A DNA stretch of 64,000 nucleotides. It comes from Adiantum capillus-veneris. Its lineage: Eukaryota; Streptophyta; Polypodiopsida; Polypodiales; Pteridaceae. The position numbers and the translations under genes were made by a program. Position 1 is the first letter of the stretch. Each line of letters opens with the position of its first letter. Below, piece after piece: positions 1-10,073 of the stretch. Under the pieces are notes generated by a model. It worked only from the letters and a program-made list of their open reading frames with translations, ran no database searches and was not told the origin of the DNA. The stretch lies in the NCBI GenBank assembly GCA_014529385.2, contig CM043953.1:98208842-98272841 (forward strand). Reading direction: 5' to 3'.

Positions 1-190
1 GGAGAGGAAGGGAAATTCCATAGGCACGAAGTTGTTGAGTAACTTCGGCTTGCAAGGTAGGGTTGCCCATAGCTTGTTGCAACCTAGTCACAAGATAATT
101 CACAAACATGGGAGCATCATCATTAGCACCTTCATGTGCAAAATCAAAGCTATCAATGTTCATTCTACTCTCTTGATTATTGTCAGCCAT
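1..190 (-). CDS. gag: gag N-terminus of the left chromovirus, partial
   Basis: The ATG at 190 (minus) opens a frame beginning MADNNQESRMNIDSFDF, the same N-terminus as the gag frame at 21475. About 63 codons are visible before the window ends. The product would be the capsid precursor of a Ty3/gypsy element. Whether the rest is intact cannot be judged from here. Confidence 0.85.
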   Translation of the reverse strand, partial: MADNNQESRMNIDSFDFAHEGANDDAPMFVNYLVTRLQQAMGNPTLQAEVTQQLRAYGISLPL

Positions 191-592
191 GTTAACAAAA
201 TTTTATGTATGTACTTAGTGTATGCTTTGGCAATTCAAAACCTTAGTTGCCACTCCTCTTAGCTTTTGAAAATCGGCTCTTAAGTATCTACACCCACGGC
301 TCAAAGTGGTTAATTATAGAGAGTAGAGGAGTAGGTCTAACATAGCAGAGTTGCCAAGGGCTAGCTCCTTTCGGATTTCTTATGGCTCAATAATGGTAAA
401 GCCGTAGGCAAGTCTAAAAAGACTCCATTATTAAGTCCAAAGCTCCCGAAGTGTGCACCATCCCCCACAGAGTGGGCTTAACAAAACCGGTATTAGATCC
501 CAGTTCCACTTACTCTATTATAATTAACAACATCAACCATTTATAGGCTACTTAAGGACCTCTCTTCTTAAGCAAGAAAAGAGAAACCAAAT

Positions 593-604
593 GCTCTGAT
601 ACCA
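593..604 (-). other. Primer binding site, initiator tRNA-Met type
   Basis: The minus strand reads TGGTATCAGAGC one base inside the LTR end. This is the usual plant retrotransposon primer site complementary to the 3' end of initiator methionine tRNA. It fixes the element's orientation and LTR boundary. Confidence 0.9.
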
Positions 605-605
605 A

Positions 606-2230
606 TGTAATGGAATTTGCCTATTCAATTTGCGAATAGCGGAATTTAATGAGAGTACTTTCAAGAAATGATTTTGTGAGCATAGCGGATATACATAATT
701 GAAGATAGCAACATAATCATAGCAATTAGTTAACTTGGCATAGACAATACTTTTGTAAGAGAGAGAGTTTAGAGAACATGACAACAATTGAGGACCGGAT
801 TTATGTGGAGCCGGTCCCCCCTCCAATAGGCATTTGTATTATGATTTCTCCCATAAAGAGAGACTTGTTACAATACAGTCTTTGTGTTCCTTGTGACCTA
901 GGTGATGCCATGAATATGGAAGGCTTCATGCACCACAAACATAACATAAACTTGAAGAAAGCTTTAACTATCCCAAGCCTCAGTCCCAAGACCTCAAACA
1001 CCTTCGAAGGTGGAGAGAGCTAGCAAGGAATGAGGGTAGGGAAGAGGAAGAAGAAACATTTCGTAGGAGAAAGAATTAGTTCCTCACTTATCATACTCTT
1101 GTTGCTAGCATACATAATAGCATAGTAATGAAGAAGAAGGAGATGGCAAGCTTAAGCATTGAAGCATGGCTCTTGGTTGGATTTGCACTCCATAGCCAAG
1201 AGTGTTGGTGTAGGCTCTCAACCTCTACTTGCTTGGAGAGGGAGCTCTTGCACTTTGCATATCACACAATGAGAGTGCTTGTGAGTGTGTGTGGGTGAGT
1301 ATACCCCCTAGGCACCCCCCTAGCTTGCTTGGGTCGACCCCCCCTTGTAGCTCATGCCTGAAGCTCATTGGACCCCTCCAGGCCTAGCCAATCACAAGCA
1401 GGAGCCATTACAAGCAACATGGGTAGCCTTGGGACAAGTGTCCCCCTTTCCCCTTTGAGAGAGAGGACTTGATAAATGCTAAAACAATTAGATAATTCAT
1501 GTAATTTATCATTGGACCCCTTTGAAGCCTAGCCAATAGGCTTCAAGCAACACATGAAGGTAACATGGGTAGGGGCCTGACATGTGTCCTTGCTGCCTCT
1601 TCAAGATGGGCTTCCCTTGTGTGTGTGAGTGGGTGTTCTCTCTCTAGGCCCTAGGAAAAGGGCTCGCCCCCCCTCTTGTAGGAATGCTTTTGACTTTTAG
1701 GTGATCAAGCACCTTACTCACCAAGCATGACAAAGCACTTGAACTAGGGGGGGTTCCCACAAGCATCTCAGGTAAGCTTCTCAAGGCACCTCAAGTACTT
1801 TAATCATGCAACAAGTCAAGCACCTCAAGCATGGAGCCAGTCAAGCACCTCAAGCATCTTAATCAAGCACCTCAAACATGAAAAACACCTCAAGCATGAC
1901 AAGCACCTCAAGCAGGACAAGCACCTCGAGCTTGGGCCGGGTTCCCACCTCAAGCTCAGCCCTAGCTTACTTAAGGTCAAAAGGACTTTTACACACATTT
2001 ATTGGAGGTCTTCAATGAAGCTAACCCTAAGGTCTTATGCTCCATTGGTTAGCCTTGCTCTTTGATAGACCATCTCCCTTTTGGATCCCTTTACATTGGC
2101 CCCGTGTTGAGATAGATCTAAAAGCACATACCTATATCTTAACACTTGTTCCCGTTTATTCTCCCACATTAAGTGATCAATTTAATATGAGAAAATCATT
2201 TGGGTTAGTTAGATATTAGATTTTATGACA
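606..2230 (-). repeat. LTR of chromovirus (5' LTR of the left copy)
   Basis: The LTR is 1625 bp and on the minus strand begins TGTCATAAAA at 2230 and ends ATTACA at 606, the TG...CA form. It is homologous to the LTRs at 19452-21059 and 26609-28216. Around 1740-1960 it holds an irregular minisatellite based on AAGCACCTCAAGCATG-like units, seen as CTTGAGGTGCTTG on the other strand. Short open frames inside it recur in all three LTR copies only because the LTR sequence does; I do not regard them as genes. Confidence 0.93.
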
Positions 2231-3405
2231 CAACTCCTCACTCCTACGAGAGTGGGTACAAGAACACCAAACTGTGTCCAAACTGACAAAACCTGTCAAT
2301 GTGAGAGTCAAGCTTGATCACAAACTATGGCAAGTAATCTCCAGCCACTATCCCACAAATGCATACACAAAGCAAAATCTCAAAACACCTGTTGTCTCGA
2401 AACCGGTATGCAAGCCAAAACATTGTAGAAGATGGCCTTAACTGCAAATGGTAACACCTGTGGGAGTACTAGACTCAACCTATAGCTGGGAGTGAAAACT
2501 GGAAGCTCCAAATGGCTGAGCACACACAACTCAAGACCAAAAATGCAGAGCAAAACATGCTCGCGATGCACCACCCAAAAGGAAAAACACTGAACTCAAA
2601 TCCTGAGTGCTACAAGCAATTGCAATCTCGATCGCACCAACGATGCGCATAAAACTCCTGGGAAAATTTTGCCAGAGTTTCGTCAGTAAAACGGCTACAT
2701 AACCAGTAACCAAACTGATTGCATGCTCAAAACCATGAGCAACCAAAGCGCATCAAACCGCACTCCAAATGCATGCACCAATATCCACACTTTGCATACA
2801 TCATTGCAAACACTTGCAAATCTAGTACACAAATACCTGCTCTACCTGTGTGACTGCCAAAAAACATGCTCGAGGCATACATTGCCGAGCTCAAAATGCA
2901 ATCACATTAGTCTCCCTGAGCATCAAACCACATAAGGTATACATCGTATCCTCCCACCTGTGAGGAAACTTGCAGCAAATGCCACTCTCACATCTGAGAG
3001 CAAACCATGTGTGGAATCCTCGACACACAATAAACAACTGTTGCTGCAGAAAATTCAGCACTCATAATTTTAAAATTCTGATATAACGAGCGCGTCTGGA
3101 GCATGCCAAAACCCCAAGGTAGACTCCTGGATCACATTCGAGACTGGGTGTGAAGATATGCCAAAAACCTTTGTTTCGGTCCAAAAACGCAGCATAAACT
3201 GCCAAAAGAGGGCTGAAAAATGGAGCTCTTGAACCGTAGCTCGAATGAGGTTTCTGATGGCTCGAATGGCTTCGAAAGGGGGGTAAAATGCCAAGACACA
3301 TGGTGGAAATGCTCTCGGAAAGCTGAATTTTCCGATGCCGAAGTCGAAACCCTGTTTGCACTCTTGAAAGTGCGCGCACGAGAAGCGATTTCGGGAATGA
3401 AACCA
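2231..3405. other. No gene recognised between chromovirus LTR and Cassandra-like element
   Basis: I see no convincing coding frame. The longest frames, on the minus strand at 3062-3507, overlap the Cassandra LTR and do not resemble a known protein. The stretch directly follows a primer site on the minus strand (3406-3417), so it could be an eroded internal region of a TRIM-like or other LTR element, but I find no second LTR here. Confidence 0.4.
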
Positions 3406-3419
3406 GCTCTGATACCAGT

Positions 3420-3627
3420 TGTGAGTCATGGAGGCAACAACTTCCTGGGAGGTCACCCATCCTAGTACCGTTCCGACGCATATGCACTTAACTATGACGT
3501 TCCACAAATTGGTCTAGCCATCCAGACCCCAAAACCTTAAGGTGTTAGGGACCTCCGGTCTAACCAATTTATGCAAGCCTCATACATAGACACCACTTTG
3601 TCACCACAAGTTGGGCATACCCCAACA
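3420..3627 (-). repeat. Cassandra-like LTR
   Basis: The LTR is 208 bp on the minus strand, from TGTTGGGG to CTCACA, bounded by a purine tract on one side and by a primer site two bases beyond the other end. It is slightly shorter than typical Cassandra LTRs. Its core is the 5S-like segment at about 3425-3500. Confidence 0.8.
3425..3500 (-). promoter_or_regulatory. 5S-rRNA-like RNA polymerase III internal promoter in LTR
   Basis: The minus strand contains AGTTAAGTGCAT (A-box position, about 3481-3492) and GGATGGGTGACCTCC (intermediate element and C-box, 3448-3462), with surroundings matching the second half of plant 5S rRNA, e.g. GGTACTAGGATGGGTGACC. Cassandra elements are known to carry such a segment and to be transcribed by polymerase III. 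The first half of 5S rRNA is not evident, so this is not a 5S gene. Confidence 0.85.
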
Positions 3628-3966
3628 ATCGCCCCCTTAAGCCAAACTTGGGACTTTCCTGTTCCCTTGAGTACCAACATGTTCCGCCTTTTGCTAGGCT
3701 CAGAGGTTAAGAGCTTCAACGTGGCAGGCAGGAGCTAGCTCAGAGGTTGAAGTCAACATCAACATGTCCCGTTCCACGGACTGAGAGGTTGGACTTTGAA
3801 CATGGCTCTGATACCAGCTGTGAGTGTGCGGATGCGGTGCGCATGCAGAGAGTGCAAAGAGAGAGTGCAAAGGGGAGAGAGGGAGAGAGAGAGCACGACA
3901 CAGGATGTGGGGTGGAGCTCCCAAATCTCACTATGTGAGCACCATGTGAGAGTGTGTGAGTGAGAG

Positions 3967-4000
3967 CTCCTTATTCTTTGTATGTATAAAGAATAAGGAG
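3967..4000. repeat. Perfect 13-bp inverted repeat
   Basis: CTCCTTATTCTTT (3967-3979) is followed after eight bases by its exact reverse complement AAAGAATAAGGAG (3988-4000). It lies between a GA-rich stretch and an open frame I do not recognise (4005-4433). Function unknown. Confidence 0.7.
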
Positions 4001-4433
4001 ATAAATGTGGGCGGCCGGACACTGGCCGGCGAACACGGAAAAGCACGATGAGGCACACCGCCTTTACCTAACAGATTTTACACAGTTGGAGATTTTGATT
4101 ATGATCAAAACTTGCCAAGATGAGGGGAAGTGCTTTCCTCCAAGGTGTAAGAGGAGGGATGAATTTATTTCATTTAGTGTCAAGATGGTGGTTATGGTCT
4201 TTTGGAGCTCGACCTCTAGCCGAGTTCCAATTGGACCATGGTGGGTCATTATGGTGAGATACTTTTGCCTCTCTCAACCACCTTGGGATTCCCCTTTCCC
4301 AAGATACAGCTCAACTTGGAAAGCATACATTGATGTCTACGGGGTAGGCCATTCCAACAACATTACAACATTGGCCACTAGGCTTGATGGATTATTGTCT
4401 TTCAGGGGGTGGTTGCTGACAAAGGGGCTGTAA

Positions 4434-5360
4434 TGGGGGTGTGGCTTATGCGTGGTGGACACCCCTTGGTTTTCCTTGGGGGTGGCTCCTCTAGAGAACC
4501 AAAGGCTTTACCTATAGAATTTCCCATGCGCATAGAAAATTTGGCTAGGTAAAGATGCCCCTTTTACTAGAGCTACCTTTCACTCAGGGAGAATGATTAG
4601 CTTGTTGGGGGCTAGCACTTGAATATGAGACATAGCACAATAGCTTAGGGATTAGGCTTTTAATTAGCTGACCTTAGCAATGCCCAATGCTTAATTTCTT
4701 GACAATAGCTTGGAAACACGAGAGAGACTCCAGATGGGAGATAATTAGTAGCATGGGCCTATGCTTTGTATGAGAACGTTGGCACAATATTTTTGAGGGA
4801 AACCTAAACCTCCAATAGTTGATAGAGCAGAGAGACAACACCATGCTTTTATACGACTATGGTGGCTCTAACCCTTCTTCACTATGGGCCCCAATACCTA
4901 GTGGCACTATCGGCCACCTATTTGTCCCCTCCCATTTGTGATCTAGCCGTTATATATATATTTCTCATCATGGGAGATCTCCCTTTTTCTCTTGTACATT
5001 GTACCTGCTTGGTAGGAGAGATGTAGCCCATTGGCCACCTTCAAAAACCTGATAAAATGGTCTCTTTCACTAAAAAAAGAAAGGTGCATAGAAGCAATAA
5101 AATTATGTCCAATATAACCAAGAATTAGAGACATTTTGATTTTGTATCTTGTGCATCTGTATATCAGAAGCTCAAGGGTCGGTGTATCATTCAAAGGATA
5201 TTAAAAAAGGCCATCTACTTACGTTCTTCAAAATGTAAGTTTTTTTGAATTGTTAATTAAAAATCCTTTTTTATGATTGTAATTTTGTCAAATTTCAAAA
5301 GTTCTCTCAAATAGTACAGCCCTCCCTTTGAACTCCCTTTACAATTTAAAACAACAAACC
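4434..5360. other. Non-coding stretch, nothing recognised
   Basis: Short frames only; no protein family, RNA gene or transposon terminus was recognised. Confidence 0.4.
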
Positions 5361-5444
5361 CCCCCCCCCCCCCCCTCCCCAAAAAAGAAAAAAAGAAAAA
5401 AAGAAAGAAAAAGAAAACACACACACACACACACAAACCCCCCC
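5360..5444. repeat. Low-complexity C-run, A-rich and (CA)n tract
   Basis: A run of about 18 C residues is followed by AAAG-rich sequence and a (CA)n tract. It is simple sequence without coding content. Confidence 0.9.
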
Positions 5445-5513
5445 AAAAAATTCAAGAAAAGAGATTAGAAGTAGGCCTAAAAATTGACATATATAGTCAT
5501 TAATATGTTTAGT

Positions 5514-5557
5514 AAGGCATACTACCTTAAGATTACAATCTTAAGGTAGTATGCCTT
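5514..5557. repeat. Perfect 21-bp palindrome arms with 2-base loop
   Basis: The arm at 5514-5534 (starts AAGGCATACTACC) is exactly reverse-complementary to 5537-5557, separated only by AC. The flanks are AT-rich and no TIR transposon terminus with a target duplication was identified, so this may be a tiny fold-back remnant. Confidence 0.85.
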
Positions 5558-6207
5558 GTTTATCCCTGAGACTATTGTGAGTTTGTCAAAAAAAGATTGC
5601 CCAATTTAAGAGAGTTACTCATAGCATCTATAAAATGCTATGAGACAAAACAAAAGGTGAAAGTCAACCAATCAACAGGGAGCATGTGCTAAAATTACAC
5701 ATCTACCAAGTGAAGGAGAGGAGACCATGTGCTAAAATTACAGATGATGAGCATGGTTAGACATAGAGGCCTTTTCTAGGGAATGAGAAAAGAGTGGAGG
5801 TGGCATTATGATGCCTAGGGAGAACATGGTGCTCTGTGTCATGTGTTGGTTTTCTGATAGAAAGCATGTTGCAATGTTCCATGCTCTCCAAGGCAAGATA
5901 AACAATGGAGGTTGCAAGAATCTTAGTGGGTAATAAACAACATGGAAGGATGCTTCTTGATGAGTTCTTGATCTTGCTTGGATATGGCATCAAGCTTTGA
6001 ATCATTGGGAGTAGGTCCCTTACCAAGTCTCTTTTGAGCCTTTCAAGTAAATGACAGTTGGAAAGTGGTAATAAGAAAATGGGCAAGGTAGAGAGAGACC
6101 ATTTTAACCAAGTAGGAACCATCCCAACAGACCACTTATGGTCTATTTTATAAGAGATGGTACTCGAACACAAGCATGTTGATATTACCTTTATGAGTAT
6201 GAGTATG

Positions 6208-6252
<45 letters not shown>
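6208..6252. repeat. (GA)n microsatellite
   Basis: An uninterrupted GA dinucleotide run. Open frames through it consist of RE or SL repeats and are artefacts. Confidence 0.95.
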
Positions 6253-6255
<3 letters not shown>

Positions 6256-6613
6256 CAAGCACATTTGCCGATCGATCGAGAAAATAAGAATCTTGATCGA
6301 TCGTAGACGCAGTGATGGAGCACATACACATATGGTGGGTAGTAGCAACAAAAAAGACGCATGGACATGGAAAAACAACATTGTTGGCTTCATGAATGAG
6401 CACAAAATTTGGTTATGCTTTGCCAAGTTTGGAAGAGGGTATCACCCCATTGTTCACAACCTTGTGCAAACCAAAAGGCATTGCTACAAACTTTTCGATG
6501 TTTGCGAATCCTCAACGTTTGGAAACCGAATTGCATGATTCCAAAATAGTGGCAAGCCTCAAGGGAAGCTTGATCGGTCGGACACAAAACTATGCCCCAT
6601 GCGTGTGCACAAG

Positions 6614-6614
<1 letters not shown>

Positions 6615-6658
<44 letters not shown>
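6615..6658. repeat. (GA)n microsatellite
   Basis: A second GA run about 400 bp after the first, with a non-repetitive spacer between. Confidence 0.95.
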
Positions 6659-6661
<3 letters not shown>

Positions 6662-6980
6662 TAATTAAGAATGTGGAAGTGGGTGTAGGAGTGCAAACAA
6701 GGCGTTGAGAAATGGGGTTACTTTTGAGTAGGATGGTTCATTAATCAAAGGCTGCCTGCCTTATCTTTGCCACGATATGTCAAAAAAGAAAATTGCAAGT
6801 GATAATGAAGGGAGTGAGACTCGAGAGTGTGTTGCCTTTTCATAGCAAGCGAACTTCTGTCGCCTTTGCCCCCAACAGCTTTGCTCACCGAGTCACCCCC
6901 TTATAACACCCCCTCCTTCCGTGTCCCTAGAACTACACACCTGCTCCACTGTTTGCCCACATCCTTCTTCTACTCCAAAT

Positions 6981-7027
<47 letters not shown>

Positions 7028-7156
7028 CGCGCGCACCGGGCGCGCACACACACACAGAGTGTCTTGGGTTACCCGCCATCGCTCTCTTTCTTTCGCTCAC
7101 AGTTTTGGGTCACCCATAATCTCACACTCAGTATTGGGCTACCCACCATAGCTCCC

Positions 7157-7202
<46 letters not shown>

Positions 7203-7232
7203 ACTCTCTCTCTTGGGCTACCCACCATTGCG

Positions 7233-7292
<60 letters not shown>
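6981..7292. repeat. Cluster of compound (CT)n-(CA)n microsatellites
   Basis: Three CT blocks (about 6981-7021, 7155-7178, 7230-7252), the last two each followed by CA runs. They are separated by repeats of a motif reading TTGGGCTACCCACCAT, so the block looks like a tandemly amplified compound microsatellite unit. Confidence 0.9.
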
Positions 7293-7296
<4 letters not shown>

Positions 7297-7459
7297 AGAT
7301 GGTGGCGGAGCTTGCGCAGTTGCTCTTGCAGGAAGATTCGGATGCGCTGCAATTGGGCCCTTCCATTTGGCACTTCTCCCCTCAAAGTTTGGATTGCCTC
7401 GATGGCCTCCATCATAGTTTTCTCCGCCTTCTCCAAGCGGGTGAGTGAATTGTGCGTCT

Positions 7460-7568
7460 GTGTGTGTGTGTGTGAGAGAGAGAGAGATCGAGATCATAGG
7501 TTGCAAGTTTTCTGCGCCTTCTCCAAGAGAGAGAGAGAGAGAGAGAGGAGAAGAAGAAGAAGAAGAAG

Positions 7569-7606
<38 letters not shown>

Positions 7607-7628
7607 AAGAAGAAGAGAAGAGAGAGAG
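7460..7628. repeat. (GT)n / (GA)n / GAA-rich microsatellite block
   Basis: GT and GA dinucleotide runs, GAA triplets and further GA runs. The phrase GATCATAGGTTGCAAGTT occurs both at about 7491 and 7632, showing local duplication. Confidence 0.9.
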
Positions 7629-7899
7629 ATCGATCATAGGTTGCAAGTTCGAATCCCCCATTTTGTGTTGCATTTATCGATCATTGTTAAGGCCTCCACA
7701 TATTTGAAACAATCTTAATCCCTTCAAACATTTAAAATGCATCACGGGACTTAGCGAAAAGTTCCATGGAAATGGAAATGGAAGTGGGAAGTCGAAAGCC
7801 TTTCCATGTCTATATCTATATAAATATACATAAGAAGATTTATAAATTTTCTCATCTAAGGAAAATGGAGTCTTTTCGAGTGTTTTTCATACAATGAAT

Positions 7900-8042
7900 A
7901 ACATCATAAGCTTCTACTCGAGAGGCACCGCATACCTAGCTAGGTATGATTGGGGGCAAGGGACCACCGGGGCCGACGGTCCTCTGCTCCCAATCGTACC
8001 TAGCTGATATGGAGTGTCTCCCTCACAGAAGCTCATGATGTT
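7900..8042. ncRNA. Long imperfect hairpin, candidate microRNA precursor or MITE remnant
   Basis: The left arm at about 7900-7962 (from AACATCATAAGCTTCT to TATGATTGGGGGC) pairs along nearly its whole length with the right arm at 7981-8042 (from GCTCCCAATCGTACC to AAGCTCATGATGTT), with scattered mismatches and a GC-rich loop of about 18 bases. Size (143 nt) and mismatch pattern resemble plant MIRNA fold-backs. I do not recognise the arm as a known conserved plant microRNA. A small inverted-repeat transposon remnant is the main alternative. Confidence 0.45.
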
Positions 8043-8046
8043 GAGG

Positions 8047-9150
8047 TAAGTCACAATGTGGGAATTATTGTGAGAATTTGTCCAAAACTTCTTGTGATAT
8101 CAAGAGTAAATGAAATGAACCGTGTCTCATTTTACATTTGTTTTTTTTTTCTTTCTTTCTAACAAAAACGCTTTAGAGAACAAGGTCCTAGAGAGTGCAT
8201 TCATAGAAGTTCGATTCCATGATGTGAGATATCGGAATAGTTTAATTTGTGAAAGAATCTTTTCATCTAAGAATCTATTAAAAGTTCATTTCATTCAATT
8301 GTTTTATTATTTTTTATGTTTATTAAATTTATCCTTTCTTACAAATGCATTAATGAATATTATTTTGTTTCAAGTTGTCAATGAGTCTTTTTATTTTATT
8401 GTTTTTACATTACTTTTTTAATATTTTATTTTTTTCGATTGTCATTGTGATTACTTCACCTTGTTGCTTAAGTGGATCCATCATAATGTATAAAGCATTT
8501 GTGATTATGTGTGTATTTGAACAGTACAATTTTATATAAAAACATGACAAAAAATGATATAAAATCAAAAGTGATATATAATTATAGGCACTCATTAAGA
8601 CATACTCTTCATAACTCTTGTCCCCCCTTAACATTTGCTATCACAATAAAGTATTAGATTATTGAAAAGAAATTATATTCCAAAAGCTTAAAATAATTGG
8701 AAAAACACTTGGAAGCATTGTAAGAAAATTGAAAAAAAAACAAAGGGAAATTGGATGGGAAAGATCGCGTGTGATCCAATACCAAAGGAGGAGGTAAACA
8801 AATGTCGACACCCTCTCACAAGGACCAAAAAATATAAAAAAGGAAGTTTTTCATCATTAGTTTGCCATGGGACACTAATCTACAAGCTTTATCTAATGGT
8901 CCACAATTGCACCAAAAATCCAACCCTTTATTAAGGATTGCTTATGGAGTTCAAAAAACCTACTCAAGAATGTATATGACCATAACTTTATGAATAAAAA
9001 ATCTCTCATAGTAGGAAAATTACTATGAAATTTGAAGGTGCCAATATTATCAAAAGGATTTGTTTTGAAGCCATTAGGCATTTAAAAAACCTATTGAAGG
9101 ATGTATATGGCCATAACATGTGAAATAAGTAGGATCCATGGAGAACTTGG
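8047..9150. other. AT-rich non-coding region upstream of the ERF exon
   Basis: No recognisable exon was found. I looked for an ATG followed by a CGGAI-like N-terminus of group VII ERF proteins and saw none. The stretch could be intron or intergenic sequence. Pieces at 8935-8995 and 9060-9130 share phrases (TATATGACCATAAC / TATATGGCCATAAC), suggesting a diverged local duplication. Confidence 0.4.
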
Positions 9151-9198
9151 TTTTCTGGTGATACCTAGGATTTACATCTTTGCACTTATTAATTGTGT

Positions 9199-9216
9199 TT
9201 TTTTGGTTTTGTATAG
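9199..9216 (+). other. Putative 3' splice site before AP2 exon
   Basis: T-rich tract TTTTTTGGTTTTGTATAG directly before the coding part that carries the basic stretch and AP2 domain. Many group VII ERF genes have one intron at about this position. No matching donor exon is recognised in the window. Confidence 0.6.
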
Positions 9217-10073
9217 GCTCTTCTGGAATAAGTGCATGTAGTGCCAGTTGTAGTAAGAGGAAGAGGAAACACACATATAGGGGCATAAGGAGGCGACCAT
9301 GGGGAAAATACGCGGCTGAGATAAGGGATCCTGCAAAGAGGGGCCGAGTATGGTTAGGAACTTTTGACACACCAGAGGAGGCAGCAAGAGCATATGATGA
9401 GGCAGCTATGCGTATAAAAGGGAAAAAGGCAAAGCTAAATTTTGCCACCACTAACTATGACATCTCCGAAATCACTCTCCCTACAGATACAAGAACATGC
9501 ATATATGAAATAGATAACATGCAAAATGAGAGCCACACTCTGTGGGTTGCTCAAGAAGGAACACTTACAAATGGTTTTGCATCATGTGATTGTAAGGGGC
9601 AACAAATCTACTCACCACAAAATAGTAAAAGCCCTCACCTTGGGTCACACGTCAATACAAGTACAATGTGCAGGGAGCAAGCAAATGAAGAAGACACAAA
9701 CAGTGTATCTACTCAGAGTAGTGGTATTAGGGATTGTTACTTAGGAAACATGGATGCTCTAAACGTTCAAGAGAAATTTTATGATGAGTCGAATGCACCT
9801 ACTCAAGATAGCATTCAAAATGAAGATGAAGATGGGCATTCAAGAATAGATGCATCTACGGTGTTGCTAGAGCAGGTTGGTGAGGGGTGTGAAGGTAACT
9901 TATCTTTGGCAATGTATGATGGTTCAGAAGGCATGGAGGACACCTTCTTCTCCACTTCGCAAGCAATCAAATTTGAAGAAGAGGAGGATAGAAACAAATC
10001 ACCTCCAATGCTAGTGGAATATGATGATTTAGAGTCGGATAACTTTGGATTTTCTTTATGGAGTTTTGATTGA
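9217..10073 (+). CDS. AP2/ERF transcription factor, group VII-like, last exon
   Basis: The frame encodes a basic KRKRK stretch, then one complete AP2/ERF DNA-binding domain (9276-9443: [19 protein letters not shown], then WLGTF, ending AKLNF), then an acidic, Asn/Ser/Glu-rich region, and ends in LWSFD at 10073. The domain binds GCC-box-like DNA in the nucleus. I start the exon at 9217 because the upstream codons are a T-rich tract ending TATAG, a good 3' splice site; the frame's in-line ATG at 9180 would add an implausible hydrophobic leader. One AP2 domain, an intron just before it and an LWSFD-like C-terminus recall group VII ERFs (hypoxia and stress regulators). The diagnostic MCGGAI start would lie in a missing first exon, so the subgroup is inferred. 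The frame is intact. Confidence 0.88.

Larger units (their letters stand above)
1..2230 (-). mobile_element. Ty3/gypsy chromovirus, 5' end only (runs off left edge)
   Basis: Read on the minus strand this stretch is an LTR (2230 to 606), a primer binding site and leader, and the start of gag. It matches the better-preserved element at 19452-28216 base for base over long stretches but lies in the opposite orientation. The rest of the element lies left of base 1, so the second LTR and the target-site duplication cannot be seen. Confidence 0.93.
3406..3814 (-). mobile_element. Cassandra-like TRIM retrotransposon (5S-rRNA-bearing LTR), incomplete
   Basis: On the minus strand, a tRNA-Met-type primer site (3803-3814) is followed by a short non-coding internal region. 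This ends in a purine tract (TTAAGGGGGCGAT, 3628-3640) abutting an LTR (3627 to 3420, starting TGTTGGGG and ending CTCACA). The LTR carries a 5S-rRNA-like segment, the hallmark of Cassandra TRIMs. The internal length below 200 bp fits that family. The expected matching 5' LTR to the right of 3815 is not recognisable: only TGTGAGT is shared. A second primer-site copy at 3406-3417 follows the LTR, as in the LTR-internal-LTR tandem forms known for Cassandra. Confidence 0.8.

Noticed and set aside
3425-3500. A 5S rRNA gene
   Set aside because: Only the second half with the internal promoter is evident, inside a typical LTR with primer site and purine tract, so it is a Cassandra LTR rather than a gene.
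3062-3507. Two overlapping minus-strand frames of about 140 codons
   Set aside because: They run through the Cassandra LTR and its 5S-like core and resemble no protein; they are by-products of a non-coding repeat.
3893-3910. ATG-TGG-GGT-GGA-GCT, superficially like an MCGGA start for the ERF gene
   Set aside because: Codon 2 is Trp, not Cys, the frame closes after 14 codons, and it lies next to a TRIM; chance.
4005-4433. 142-codon plus-strand frame
   Set aside because: No recognisable domain or neighbouring gene structure; composition is ordinary and a chance frame cannot be excluded.
5757-6368. 203-codon minus-strand frame
   Set aside because: It passes through a (GA)n tract giving Ser-Leu repeats; no family resemblance.
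7635-7665. tRNA B-box-like phrase AAGTTCGAATCCCCCA
   Set aside because: No A-box or cloverleaf upstream, only (GA)n sequence; neither a tRNA gene nor a convincing SINE head.
6827-7707. Several long frames on both strands
   Set aside because: All are generated by CT/CA/GA microsatellites, which are open in all frames.
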